Positions 34,702 through 43,836 of a DNA stretch of 64,000 nucleotides are shown here, piece after piece. A model generated the notes under the pieces. The model saw only the letters and a list, made by a program, of their open reading frames with translations, did no database searches and had not been told where the DNA came from. The position numbers were made by a program, and so were the translations under genes. This stretch comes from Planctomycetota bacterium (GTDB taxonomy: Bacteria; Planctomycetota; Planctomycetia; Planctomycetales; Planctomycetaceae), in the NCBI GenBank assembly GCA_003670925.1, contig QWQG01000186.1:21505-85504 (forward strand). The letters run 5' to 3'. Every line of letters starts with the position of its first letter. Positions within the stretch are counted from its first letter, which is position 1.

Positions 34702-35736
34702 ATGTTTGCGGATCGAGTCATTCTGTATTGTCGCGCTGGTGATGGCGGCAATGGTTGCAGCAGCTTTCGGAAGGAAATCTTTGTTCCTCGCGGTGGTCCG
34801 GATGGCGGCGACGGTGGCGATGGCGGCGACATTATTCTTCAGGCGGATAATAATAAAGGCTCTCTGGGCAATCTTGTCGGGCATCGACACTGGAATTCTG
34901 ATCGTGGTCAGCACGGGAGTGGTGCACTCTGCACCGGACGTTGCGGCAAGCCTACGGTAATTCTAGTTCCACCGGGAACGTTGATTACAGACCTCAAACA
35001 CGGGCACTTATTAAAGGACCTGCAACGTCACGGCGAGAGTGTGGTGATTGCCAAAGGCGGGCGAGGCGGACGGGGCAACAAGCGTTTTGCGACTCCCTTG
35101 AATCGGGCTCCACGAGAATCCGAAGAAGGTCATCCGGGCGAGTATCGTGAGATCTCGCTGGACCTCAAGATGATCGCTGACGTCGGGCTGATTGGAAAAC
35201 CAAACGCCGGGAAATCTACGTTGCTGAGTCGCGTCTCACGGGCAACACCCGAGATTGCTGATTATCCTTTCACCACAAAGTATCCGAATCTTGGGGTCGT
35301 GAATGTCGGCTATGACTATGAGTTTGTGCTGGCCGATATTCCGGGATTGATCGAGGGAGCTCATGCCGGCGTTGGTCTGGGGCACGACTTTTTGCGACAT
35401 GTCGAAAGGACGCGACTGCTAGTGCATCTTGTCGAACCTTCCCCCATGGATCAAACGGATCCGCTCGATAACTATGCTCAAATCCGCGAAGAATTGCGTT
35501 TGTATGATCCGAAACTTGCCGAGCGGCCAGAGATCATCTGCGTCACAAAGGCAGAGCTGACGGATGCGGCAACTTGTGCTGAGTTATTGCGGGAAGTCAC
35601 CGGCAAAGAGGTGTTTTTAATTTCTGCTGTCACGGGTAAGGGACTTCCGGAGCTAACACGACTGATCATTCAACGTTTGGCGAAACTGATACCTGAGGCT
35701 CCAACGGTACCAGCAGAACCTGAGGTTGCGACTTAA
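34702..35736 (+). CDS. obg: Obg-family GTPase
   Basis: 344 residues. The N-terminal Obg fold has its glycine-rich loops, DGGNGCSSFRKEIFVPRGGPDGGDGGDGG, and the G domain has P-loop GLIGKPNAGKSTLLS, switch Thr in YPFTTKYPNLG, DIPGLIEGA, and base-recognition VTKAE in place of NKxD (ICVTKAEL). Obg binds the 50S subunit and takes part in ribosome maturation and stress control. No C-terminal OCT domain, as is common. The start at ATG 34702 gives MFADRVILYCRAGDGG. The N-terminal KTxD-like variation of the base motif (TKAE) is seen in other Obg proteins. Confidence 0.95.
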   Translation: MFADRVILYCRAGDGGNGCSSFRKEIFVPRGGPDGGDGGDGGDIILQADNNKGSLGNLVGHRHWNSDRGQHGSGALCTGRCGKPTVILVPPGTLITDLKHGHLLKDLQRHGESVVIAKGGRGGRGNKRFATPLNRAPRESEEGHPGEYREISLDLKMIADVGLIGKPNAGKSTLLSRVSRATPEIADYPFTTKYPNLGVVNVGYDYEFVLADIPGLIEGAHAGVGLGHDFLRHVERTRLLVHLVEPSPMDQTDPLDNYAQIREELRLYDPKLAERPEIICVTKAELTDAATCAELLREVTGKEVFLISAVTGKGLPELTRLIIQRLAKLIPEAPTVPAEPEVAT

Positions 35737-35927
35737 TGCATGACGGTGCTGCGCTCATAATTTGCATCGGTGTGGCTTGTTGAAGAACCGGTTCGCTCTC
35801 TGTGGTCTTGATGCGAAGGCATAGGCAGAAACTTTTAACTGCGGCAAGGGGTACACAAAATTTTTGCCCCCTCCCCCCCCGAATAAATCAATACCGTCTC
35901 TATCCATTTAGTTCAAAGAGGAACTCT

Positions 35928-36881
35928 ATGAAAGTGCTGCTCGCGAATCCTCGCGGTTTTTGTGCGGGGGTGAATATGGCGATAGAATGTTTGGACGAAG
36001 CCATTCGGCGCGTCGGTGCTGGGATCTACGTTTACCACGAAATCGTCCACAATAAGTACGTCGTTGATCGTTTCACGAAGCAGGGCGTAAATTTCGTCAA
36101 CTCACTTGACGAAGTACCTCTTGGCGGAATTCTGCTGTTCAGCGCTCATGGCGTTTCTCCGGAAATTCGCAGGATCGCTCGCGAACGCAAACTTCAAACC
36201 GTGGATGCCACATGTCCGCTGGTGACGAAAGTGCATCTGGAAGCCATTCGTTATGCGAATCAGGGTTTCAATATTTTGCTCATTGGACACGAAGGTCACG
36301 ACGAAGTGATCGGTACCATGGGCGAAGCGCCGGAGAGCATTACGCTCGTAGAAACGCCCGAGGACGTAGGGCGACTGCCTTTTACGGGCACAGAAAAACT
36401 GGCCTATCTGACTCAGACGACGCTGAGTGTGGACGAAGCCACAACTGTCATTAACGCGATTCGGAGTCGTTACCCACAGATTGAATCGCCAAAAAAGGAA
36501 GATATCTGTTACGCCACAACTAATCGCCAAGATGCCGTCAAGGCTCTTGTCGCATTAGCGGATGTCCTCATTGTGTTGGGAAGTCAGAACAGTTCCAATA
36601 GTCGGCGTCTGATGGAAATTGGTGCAAGTCGGGGAATTCGCTCGTATCTGATCGATGGAGCCAGTGAACTCCAACGTGCTTGGTTCGCAGAAGCTGAGAC
36701 TGTGGTCGTCACTGCCGGCGCCAGTGCCCCGGAAGTGGTGGTCGAGGAGTGTATCCAGTACCTAAAGTTGAATTTTTCCGCTGAGGTTTCGGAAGAAACG
36801 CTTCGGGAAGAGCATGTGCATTTTGCCACTCCGCGTGAACTCTTGACGCTCAAACCAATTACGGAGAGTTCTCAGGGCTGA
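35928..36881 (+). CDS. ispH: 4-hydroxy-3-methylbut-2-enyl diphosphate reductase
   Basis: 317 residues from ATG 35928 with AGAGGA upstream; the track's longer ORF from 35802 is not supported. It makes IPP and DMAPP in the last step of the MEP pathway using an iron-sulfur cluster. The three cluster cysteines lie in ANPRGFCAGV, VDATCPLVTKVH and EDICYATTNRQ. The substrate glutamate and serines of GSQNSSNSRRLMEIG are present. It indicates isoprenoid synthesis by the MEP route, consistent with the CrtI-like gene further on. The upstream 190 bases contain an 8-C run. A kinase gene follows after 33 bases. Confidence 0.96.
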   Translation: MKVLLANPRGFCAGVNMAIECLDEAIRRVGAGIYVYHEIVHNKYVVDRFTKQGVNFVNSLDEVPLGGILLFSAHGVSPEIRRIARERKLQTVDATCPLVTKVHLEAIRYANQGFNILLIGHEGHDEVIGTMGEAPESITLVETPEDVGRLPFTGTEKLAYLTQTTLSVDEATTVINAIRSRYPQIESPKKEDICYATTNRQDAVKALVALADVLIVLGSQNSSNSRRLMEIGASRGIRSYLIDGASELQRAWFAEAETVVVTAGASAPEVVVEECIQYLKLNFSAEVSEETLREEHVHFATPRELLTLKPITESSQG

Positions 36882-36914
36882 CAGAACACAGGCTTGAGTT
36901 GCGGCGGGGCTTGA

Positions 36915-38690
36915 GTGTTGAACCCCGATGCTGTGAAATGTCAGGCTCCTGCATATTTCGCTGTTTCAGAATGTCCTACTGTGTTTCGAGCATCACTGCT
37001 GGTAATCAATGGGCCCAATCGCGGGACTCGTTACGAAATCGAGTCTGACAAGGACATCGTGATCGGGCGCAGTGTAGGTTGTAATCTACGACTTGACGAC
37101 AGTGAAATCTCGCGTCAGCACGCCAAGATTTTTCACAGCGGTGAAGATTTTGTGCTCCGGGATCTGAGCAGCGCGAATGGGACGCGGGTCAATGGCCATG
37201 TCCTGACAGAGCGAGTTCTCTGCAATGGAGATAACCTGCAGTTTGGTTCCAGCGTGCTCTTGTTTCAGATGGCCGAACTGGATCAGCCACCGGTCGCATC
37301 CATCGACCAAATTCATTTTGTTGATGATTCGCGGTCGATGCACGCATCAGCGATCGTGCAGAGCGTCGAAGTTGAAGAGGCTCCTGCCACGGTTGCGGAA
37401 GTTAATCGTAAGCACGGTCTGGAACTACTCTATCATGTCGCCGAGGAATTGGTGACACCTGTACGTTCACTGGATGATGTGCTGCAACGCATTCTGAATT
37501 TAGCAATGCAGGCTATTGACGCAGATCGCGGCTGCGTATTATTGAAAGATCCGGTTGGTGTCGACCTGACTGCCATCGCCATTGCGCGACGCGGTGGGAG
37601 TCAATCTGAGTCCACCCAAATGCCCGTGTCACGTTCAATCACAGATTACGTCCTGCGGCATGGAACAGCCGTGCGCACCTCAGATGCAGGCCAAGATGAG
37701 CGATTTCATTCAGGAAAAAGCATCGTCACATCGGGTATCCGCGAAGCCATTTGTGCGCCGATGCGTGGCCGTTCTGATTTGCTGGGTGTGCTGTATCTGG
37801 ACACCACGACGCCGGTCGATCAGGCGATGAACAGCGGCATAAGTTCCCGTATGACTGACGAACATCTACGGACGATTGTGACGGTGGCGCGTCAGGCCGC
37901 ATTGGCAATTGAATCGCGGCAATTTCAGGACGCGATGCTCAAGGCTGAACGCTTTGCTGCGATGGGCCAGACCATCACCGTACTCAGTCATCATATCAAG
38001 AATATTCTGCAAGGGGTTCGCGGCGGCAGTTATCTAATTCGCATGGGTTTGGATGAACACAAGGACGAATTGATTCGCCAAGGCTGGGGAATTGTCGAAC
38101 GCAATCAGACGCGGATTTACGACCTTGTGATGGACATGCTCAATTATAGCAAAGATCGAGTTCCCGCACTGAAACTGGCGGATGTGAATACTGTGGTCAG
38201 CGACGTGATCGAACTTGCCGCAACCCGCGCCACCGAATGTGGTGTCAAGCTAGAATTTCGTCGCGGCGACGATGTGTCGCTGGCGATGTTCGACGTAGAA
38301 GGAATTCACCGCGCAGTCTTAAATATCGTCTCAAACGCCATTGATGCTGTTGAAAGTGTTGAGAACGGGGCGGTGGTCGTGCAAACCGGCTACGATAAAG
38401 GGGCAGATATGCTGCTGGTAGCCGTAAGCGACAACGGTGCGGGGATTCCTGAAGATCAGCGCGCAGCCATCTTTAATGTGTTCGAGTCATCAAAGGGTTC
38501 TCGCGGAACGGGTATCGGCCTTCCGGTGAGTCGTAAAATTTTGCGCGAGCACGGTGGTCGTGTCCGTGTTGAAGGTGGTCCCGGACAAGGCACACGATTT
38601 GTTCTCAGCTGGCCGCGCGGCAATGCGACGATTCCGGACATCAGTCGACTTCTTCAATCAGACGATCCCGGCGTAAGGGATCTGCGTTGA
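36915..38690 (+). CDS. FHA-GAF histidine kinase
   Basis: 591 residues from GTG 36915; a later start near VFRASLLVINGP (residue 23) is possible. FHA domain at about 25-118 with GRSVGCNLRL, SEISRQHAKI and SSANGTRVNG, so it should bind phosphothreonine peptides. GAF domain at about 185-335. The kinase core follows: the H-box contains SHHIKNILQGVRGG (His 359 or 360), N-box NIVSNAIDAVE, G1 DNGAGIPED and G2 GTGIGLPVS. There is no receiver or membrane helix, so it is soluble. FHA on a histidine kinase suggests input from a Ser/Thr kinase, an arrangement frequent in planctomycetes and myxobacteria. No regulator gene is adjacent. Confidence 0.9.
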   Translation: MLNPDAVKCQAPAYFAVSECPTVFRASLLVINGPNRGTRYEIESDKDIVIGRSVGCNLRLDDSEISRQHAKIFHSGEDFVLRDLSSANGTRVNGHVLTERVLCNGDNLQFGSSVLLFQMAELDQPPVASIDQIHFVDDSRSMHASAIVQSVEVEEAPATVAEVNRKHGLELLYHVAEELVTPVRSLDDVLQRILNLAMQAIDADRGCVLLKDPVGVDLTAIAIARRGGSQSESTQMPVSRSITDYVLRHGTAVRTSDAGQDERFHSGKSIVTSGIREAICAPMRGRSDLLGVLYLDTTTPVDQAMNSGISSRMTDEHLRTIVTVARQAALAIESRQFQDAMLKAERFAAMGQTITVLSHHIKNILQGVRGGSYLIRMGLDEHKDELIRQGWGIVERNQTRIYDLVMDMLNYSKDRVPALKLADVNTVVSDVIELAATRATECGVKLEFRRGDDVSLAMFDVEGIHRAVLNIVSNAIDAVESVENGAVVVQTGYDKGADMLLVAVSDNGAGIPEDQRAAIFNVFESSKGSRGTGIGLPVSRKILREHGGRVRVEGGPGQGTRFVLSWPRGNATIPDISRLLQSDDPGVRDLR

Positions 38691-38744
38691 TCGCGACGCC
38701 TCTTTGGAATTAACGTTTTCAACTGAAAGCAGTCCCTCAACATC

Positions 38745-39551
38745 ATGCCACAGTTCAAAAAACATCGCATATCGAAGAACGACAATGTTAAGCTGAATCG
38801 GACAGAGACTGACGGGCAGAAGTTAAAAAAAGACCGAGATAGGTGTGAGGTATTGTTCCAGGCACTTCGGAGTGAGCTGATTACGCTCCAAGCTCAACTT
38901 TATGCAGAACGCAAACAGAAATTGTTGATCGTGTTTCAGGCAATGGACGCTGCAGGAAAGGACGGCACAATCCGTTCGGTCTTTGAAGGAGCCAATCCAC
39001 AAGGTGTGGTTGTGACATCTTTCAAACGTCCGTCTGAAGATGAACTAGCTCACGATTTTCTGTGGCGGGTTCATAAATCCGTGCCACCGAAAGGCATGCT
39101 TGGCGTCTTCAATCGTTCACATTACGAAGACGTGCTGGTGGTCCGAGTTCACGATCTTGTACCGGAATCGGTTTGGCGACCACGGTACGAAATGATCAAT
39201 GATTTTGAAAAGATGCTGACCGCTTCAGGCACCCGCATCATCAAGTTTTTTCTCCACATTTCAAAAAATGAACAGCAGCGGAGATTCCAAGAACGGATTG
39301 ATGACCCGTCTAAACGTTGGAAGTTCGATCCAGCAGATCTCGAAAAACGAAAACTCTGGGACGGTTATGAGCGGGCGTTTGAAGAGATGTTTGACAAATG
39401 CGCCACGCGCAAATGTCCATGGTACATCGTACCCTCCGACCAAAACTGGTATCGCGATCTCGTTGTGACAAGTGTGATCGTCGAAACGCTCAAAGACATG
39501 AACCCGCAATACCCAAGCTCTGCGGACGTGACGGGTGTGGTAGTCGAATAG
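38745..39551 (+). CDS. Polyphosphate kinase 2 family protein
   Basis: 268 residues of the single-domain PPK2 type. Walker A lies in VFQAMDAAGKDGTIRSVFEGANPQGV and the lid/Walker B region in FLWRVHKSVPPKGMLGVFNRSHYEDVLVVRVH. The rest (TRIIKFFLHISKNEQQRRFQERIDDPSKRWKF, YIVPSDQNWYRDLVV) matches the AMP/ADP-phosphorylating group. PPK2 enzymes move phosphate between polyphosphate and nucleotides. Which nucleotide is used cannot be told here. It lies 54 bases after the histidine kinase and ends the plus-strand run; the next gene is convergent. Confidence 0.93.
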   Translation: MPQFKKHRISKNDNVKLNRTETDGQKLKKDRDRCEVLFQALRSELITLQAQLYAERKQKLLIVFQAMDAAGKDGTIRSVFEGANPQGVVVTSFKRPSEDELAHDFLWRVHKSVPPKGMLGVFNRSHYEDVLVVRVHDLVPESVWRPRYEMINDFEKMLTASGTRIIKFFLHISKNEQQRRFQERIDDPSKRWKFDPADLEKRKLWDGYERAFEEMFDKCATRKCPWYIVPSDQNWYRDLVVTSVIVETLKDMNPQYPSSADVTGVVVE

Positions 39552-39605
39552 CAACTTTAGAGTTGCACAATCCATGGAACGCACGCAACCGTGCGGCACA
39601 TGGCT

Positions 39606-41348
39606 TCAATGCAAAACAATAGCCCGTCCCGGGCTAGCATGGCAATCGCGAATCCGGGTGGGGGCGAACAAGAAATAGGCGTCCTTGGGGACGCTCCCTA
39701 AATTATACAGAAATTCCACTCCGACCATGTCGTGGCCACCGAGAGTCCAGTAGGTCATCAAAGCCTGCCGTGGATCAACTCCACCCAAATCAGGTGCATC
39801 AGTGCCGATACAGCGGACACCTTTGAGATGCAGATAGTTGATCGCGTCTGGGCTGAGGGCAGGCCAGCCTTCGGATTTTCCTGTGAGTGGATCCAGCCAG
39901 ACACCTTTGTCATCCGGCGTTGGTTTGAAGTGTTGATCAAGATGTCCGGTATGGAACAGTATAATTTGGTCACGTTCGTATGCCCCATGCGCCGTTTCAT
40001 CAGCTATTAGCAAATCGACGGTAATTTCAGGTGACGCTGGCCATGCCGATTTCTGCGTCGTGCCGACAAGACTGCGAACATCGACCACTCGAGCATCGCC
40101 GCAGGTCCAGTCGAGCGGCACTTTGTCGGTTGTGCGAGAACTCAATCCCCGCCTGCCGTATTTGGATTCATACTCCGCCAGCCAACCTCGAACTTCCGGG
40201 GAATATTCGACCGCAGCACCTTCCGGCGGAAGAGCAAAGGCAGGCGACACTAAATGAGTGCCTGCCGTCGCATCCATCAGATGTGTGTGGTGCCACATAT
40301 CAAGGTCAGGTGAGTACAGAAAATCGACTTTCAAATAGACTTGGCGGTGACGCCCTGCGAGCCGACCTGGATTTGTGACGGGAAGATTCATTGCCAGCGT
40401 CGGCGACAAGTCGATGGCACGCTTCTGACGTGTGGACGCAATCAGTCTTGCCGGAAGATCACCCCCGACAACAGCAAAGGCTCGTGTTTCAGAATACGGA
40501 CCATTTGCATGTTTTGGACCAAGCATGCAATAAAACGCCCCCGTCGCAGGCAGTTGGCCAAGATTCGTTGCTGCCTCAGTCCAGATCATTCCATGCCGTA
40601 GGCCAGCATAGTGCGTGGGCTCAGCGAGATTTGGCATCGGCCCCATGCTCGCGCTGTCAGTGCCAAGTGTCATCACGCCGCGGGTTGCGAGGAATTCCAT
40701 GGTCTCTGGATTTGGATCCGGATAGCCGGGTGATTTACGATCCACGACATCGGCGATATATCGCTGCCCCTCCGGAAAAGGGCGATAGTAAGTGTCGGAA
40801 TAATCGCTCCGAAACAGCACGACGTCACCTAATCTCAACTTACGATGCTGCTGCTCAAATCCTTCAATGTGGGATGGCAGAACAAGTGGACTCACTCCGT
40901 TTGGAGCCTTATCAAGCAAATCACGAACATCGATAATACAGGCTTCACCACCAAACTGCCATGCTTCAATTTTGTCTGTATAAGCAAGACCGAATGGACC
41001 GGATTTCTCCCGATTTAGGTCCGGACGCATCACCGAATGAGGCGGCACATCGAGTTGCGTTCCCGTATTTCCGTCGATCAAGAGTACGTCAATATTGTAG
41101 GCACTGTCCGCCCCAATCGCCTGTTCGTGGATCAATTGAAAACGCGGAAACGGATACGTCGGCCACGTCGCAGGGTATTCCGACGCGATCAGCAGCGAGC
41201 AATCCACGAACCGCGTTGTCGCTTCTCCCGTTTCTTGAGCAGTCAGAGAGTCGCCGACAACGCAACAGGCAATGAGCAAAAAACTAATGTGCACAGCCTC
41301 AATCGCTGTTCGATGCCGCATCCTGCTGGAACGCCGAAAGTCTATCAT
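39606..41348 (-). CDS. Exported tandem cyclase/kynurenine-formamidase-like protein with degraded metal motifs
   Basis: 580 residues from ATG 41348 (AGGGG seven bases upstream); the track's start at 41453 lacks a site. A signal peptide is visible (HISFLLIACCVVGDSLTA). Two copies of the cyclase fold follow. The family metal motif HxGTHxDxPxH reads NTGTQLDVPPH at about 94-104 and TAGTHLVSPAF at about 361-371: the first keeps Asp, Pro and the last His, the second keeps His and Pro. Other family features, such as VVLFRSDYSDTY, MTLGTDSASMG, IILFHTGHLDQ and RCIGTDAPDLGG, are in each copy. Single-domain members hydrolyse N-formylkynurenine or related amides. Whether this tandem form has activity, perhaps through shared metal sites, is unclear. 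Confidence 0.85.
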   Translation of the reverse strand: MIDFRRSSRMRHRTAIEAVHISFLLIACCVVGDSLTAQETGEATTRFVDCSLLIASEYPATWPTYPFPRFQLIHEQAIGADSAYNIDVLLIDGNTGTQLDVPPHSVMRPDLNREKSGPFGLAYTDKIEAWQFGGEACIIDVRDLLDKAPNGVSPLVLPSHIEGFEQQHRKLRLGDVVLFRSDYSDTYYRPFPEGQRYIADVVDRKSPGYPDPNPETMEFLATRGVMTLGTDSASMGPMPNLAEPTHYAGLRHGMIWTEAATNLGQLPATGAFYCMLGPKHANGPYSETRAFAVVGGDLPARLIASTRQKRAIDLSPTLAMNLPVTNPGRLAGRHRQVYLKVDFLYSPDLDMWHHTHLMDATAGTHLVSPAFALPPEGAAVEYSPEVRGWLAEYESKYGRRGLSSRTTDKVPLDWTCGDARVVDVRSLVGTTQKSAWPASPEITVDLLIADETAHGAYERDQIILFHTGHLDQHFKPTPDDKGVWLDPLTGKSEGWPALSPDAINYLHLKGVRCIGTDAPDLGGVDPRQALMTYWTLGGHDMVGVEFLYNLGSVPKDAYFLFAPTRIRDCHASPGRAIVLH

Positions 41349-41684
41349 GGCTGTACCCCTGCTTTTGAAGTGAACCCAAAGCGTAGATTGCAACCGATGC
41401 GAAGCAGACTGTCCAGCGACTTCAAGAGTCGAGACTGCTCTCACAGAGCGCACATCAGCAATTCCGTCGCTCTTTCACAAAATAAGCTCTGCCAATCCGA
41501 CGCGTGAATACAACGACCACATGCATTTCCCGTCAAGCTTTGATGTACGACAGGAATTCCTGGCCGTCATGCAATCGATGCGGACCCCCGACATGCCTAG
41601 ACATCCGTTTTACGGAACGCTGAGCAAGTGTTCATTTTGTAAACAACGGCGACGAATTACAGCAAGCGCAAGCAGCCACATTGT
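41349..41684. other. Intergenic region between cca and the tandem cyclase gene
   Basis: About 335 bases; both neighbours lie on the minus strand, so the cyclase promoter should be here. The plus ORF 41521-41892 overlaps cca antisense and is not protein-like. I see no hairpin with a T-run, no tRNA and no repeat. Confidence 0.45.
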
Positions 41685-42989
41685 TCAGAGGCCCTGTGAT
41701 TCAGCAATGAGCGTATTCAGGCGTTCCAGAGCAGTAGCGCGATTCGTGAGAATTTCATCCAGTTGCTCGTTCCGAATTTTCGTCAACAAGACACGAAACA
41801 CTGGCCCCTCAGGCACATGCCTAGCCTTTAAATCCTGTCCATCGACAAGCGGGAGCGGACACAGTTTAGAACCACGCAGGGAGGAGACGTAATTGCGGCA
41901 AAAATCGACATCAAACGCCACACGATTTTCAGCCGCCGCAATTGCTGCTGACATTTGAAGCAGCCATTCAAAATACGGGTGATCAAGCAACGGCTTGCGA
42001 ACATGCAATGGTTTTCGAGGGATGTCGGAGAGTATCGGCAGCGATTCTGCCAGCCAGCAAATAGCATCCACTTCGTCGTTCGAAAGTTTGAGTCGGCGGC
42101 AGATGGCTTCAATCTTAGCTGTTTTTGGGGGGGGCAAACTTGGCTGATGCAACGACCGCAGCATCAAAGCCATGGCCGGTTCAAACTGCTCCGAGATCAG
42201 ATAGTGAAGTGTGCGTTCCATCAGAGTCAGTTCTGCGTCACGTTTCCCACCCGAAGCTTCAGAATTGAGTTCCGGAAAAACTTCAATGAACAAGCCAGTC
42301 TGGATCAACAAGCGAAAGGAATGCGCGCGAGTCTCATGGGACAGCATTCGCTTCAGTTCTTGCGCAATGCGTTCCTCGCTAATCTGACTAATCTGCTGAC
42401 GAAGGTGATACACGGCTGCGGCCGTGGCGGGATCTAGCGCGAATCCGAATGTTGCTGCAAACCTGACGGCGCGAAGCATTCGCAGCTTGTCTTCGGTAAA
42501 TCTCGCGATTGGATCACCAATGGCTCGCACAATGCCTGCGGCAAGATCTTCACGTCCGCCGACATAGTCGATCACGGTTTCATCGATGGGATCAAAAAAC
42601 ATGCCGTTAATCGTGAAGTCGCGGCGGCGGGCATCTTCTTCTGGTCGGCAGAACATCACACTGCTTGGGCGGCGGCCATCGAGGTAGTCACCGTCGCTGC
42701 GGAATGTGGCCACTTCGATTTGCCCAGCAGCTTTGTCTGGCCCTTGGACCATGACCACGCCAAAGCTAGCGCCCACAGCGACTGTCCGCCGTCGTCCAAA
42801 GATGCGGATGACGTCGTCAGGTGTAGCAGTGCTCGCAAGATCATAGTCCTTCGGCAATTTCCCAAGGACATGGTCACGCACGCAACCACCTGCCCAGAGC
42901 GTTTCAAATCCAGCCCGACGGAGCGTACATACAGTCTCCACAGCAAATCTGCGGCGGTGGTCTTCTGATTGGGAATCGGTGGATGCCAA
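41685..42989 (-). CDS. cca: CCA tRNA nucleotidyltransferase / poly(A) polymerase family
   Basis: 434 residues. Nucleotidyltransferase head: AGFETLWAGGCVRDHVLGKLPKDYDLASTATPDDV, with the metal-binding DYD, then RRRDFTINGMFFDP and the nucleotide-recognition segment VRAIGDPIARFTEDKLRMLRAVRFAATFGF. The C-terminal helical body holds the tRNA. It restores or builds the 3' CCA end. The start is TTG 42989, six bases from the scpB stop with no clear ribosome site; GTG 16 codons in is an alternative. An 8-C run (minus-strand sense) encodes the three prolines in SLPPPKTAK. It is the last gene of a tight three-gene unit. Confidence 0.93.
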   Translation of the reverse strand: MASTDSQSEDHRRRFAVETVCTLRRAGFETLWAGGCVRDHVLGKLPKDYDLASTATPDDVIRIFGRRRTVAVGASFGVVMVQGPDKAAGQIEVATFRSDGDYLDGRRPSSVMFCRPEEDARRRDFTINGMFFDPIDETVIDYVGGREDLAAGIVRAIGDPIARFTEDKLRMLRAVRFAATFGFALDPATAAAVYHLRQQISQISEERIAQELKRMLSHETRAHSFRLLIQTGLFIEVFPELNSEASGGKRDAELTLMERTLHYLISEQFEPAMALMLRSLHQPSLPPPKTAKIEAICRRLKLSNDEVDAICWLAESLPILSDIPRKPLHVRKPLLDHPYFEWLLQMSAAIAAAENRVAFDVDFCRNYVSSLRGSKLCPLPLVDGQDLKARHVPEGPVFRVLLTKIRNEQLDEILTNRATALERLNTLIAESQGL

Positions 42990-42995
42990 TGTGTG

Positions 42996-43826
42996 TTACT
43001 TAAACGAAAAAATATCGGCTGTCGGAAGCTCCGCGATGGATCTGAGTCCGAAAAGTTTTAAAAATTTTGGTGTAGTACCATACGACACATCTGTTCTCTT
43101 TGTTCCGTTCCGTTGCAGTTCAACCAACTGCAGGCGCAGTAATTGGCGGAGCAAAGGCATGGTTGATTCGCGCCCGATAGACTCAACCTGTTCCTTCTCG
43201 ACAGGCTGATTCCATGCCACAAAAGCCAAGACCTCCAACGTCTCAGGCGACAGTTTCACGTCGCGTGGTCCAGTGCCGAATGAGCGAGTGCTGACCTCTT
43301 GAAAATCTTCACGCATTTGCAATTGATATCCGCCTTCGTGCAAACGAATTTCGTACGGCCGATTTTCGCGTTGGTAGGACTGATTCAGTGAATCAACGAG
43401 CGATACGGCAACACGATTATGGACATCCTGTCCGATCAACGATGCCAGTTTTCGTGCAGTGAGTGCTACATTGCCGCCCACAAATACGGCTGCTTCGATT
43501 ACTTCACGCGGTGAGACACGCCGCAAGCCGTCAACGAGTACCGCGTTGCCAGACGCTTCAGCCGCTGCGGCAGTGGACTTCAAATCTTCCGCTAGTTGCG
43601 CACCGATCGAAAACCCGTCCGAAGCCGATTCTTCCTCGACACCGCCACCCCCAGGTGGCTCAACAATATCGCCCATCACCGACCCGACTTGTCGTTCGGC
43701 CGCATCAAGTGCATCCAATGCCTGACGGTAGGCCATCTCAATATCATCGATTGCAAAATCCTGCTCAGGAAACTGCAAATCGTCAAGTTCATCGTCCTCG
43801 CCAAGAACGACGTCTGCATCAGACAT
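42996..43826 (-). CDS. scpB: Segregation and condensation protein B
   Basis: 276 residues against about 190-200 in many species; the extra length is an acidic N-terminal region (SDADVVLGEDDELDDL) to about residue 110. The winged-helix core is clear: VSPREVIEAAVFVGGNVALTARKLASLIG, KLSPETLEVLAFVAWNQPVEKEQVESIGRE and LLRLQLVELQRNG...YGTTPKFLKLFGL. ScpB binds ScpA in the SMC condensin complex; scpA and smc are not in the window. It is ten bases downstream of a secreted-protein gene and six upstream of cca, so the three are likely cotranscribed. The ATG at 43826 is the first start. Confidence 0.92.
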   Translation of the reverse strand: MSDADVVLGEDDELDDLQFPEQDFAIDDIEMAYRQALDALDAAERQVGSVMGDIVEPPGGGGVEEESASDGFSIGAQLAEDLKSTAAAAEASGNAVLVDGLRRVSPREVIEAAVFVGGNVALTARKLASLIGQDVHNRVAVSLVDSLNQSYQRENRPYEIRLHEGGYQLQMREDFQEVSTRSFGTGPRDVKLSPETLEVLAFVAWNQPVEKEQVESIGRESTMPLLRQLLRLQLVELQRNGTKRTDVSYGTTPKFLKLFGLRSIAELPTADIFSFK

Positions 43827-43836
43827 GACGGTCTCT

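Noticed and set aside
35841-35880. Hairpin-like GGGG ... CCCC before ispH
   Set aside because: The symmetry is only four to five bases next to a C-rich run and lacks a T-run; not a credible terminator.
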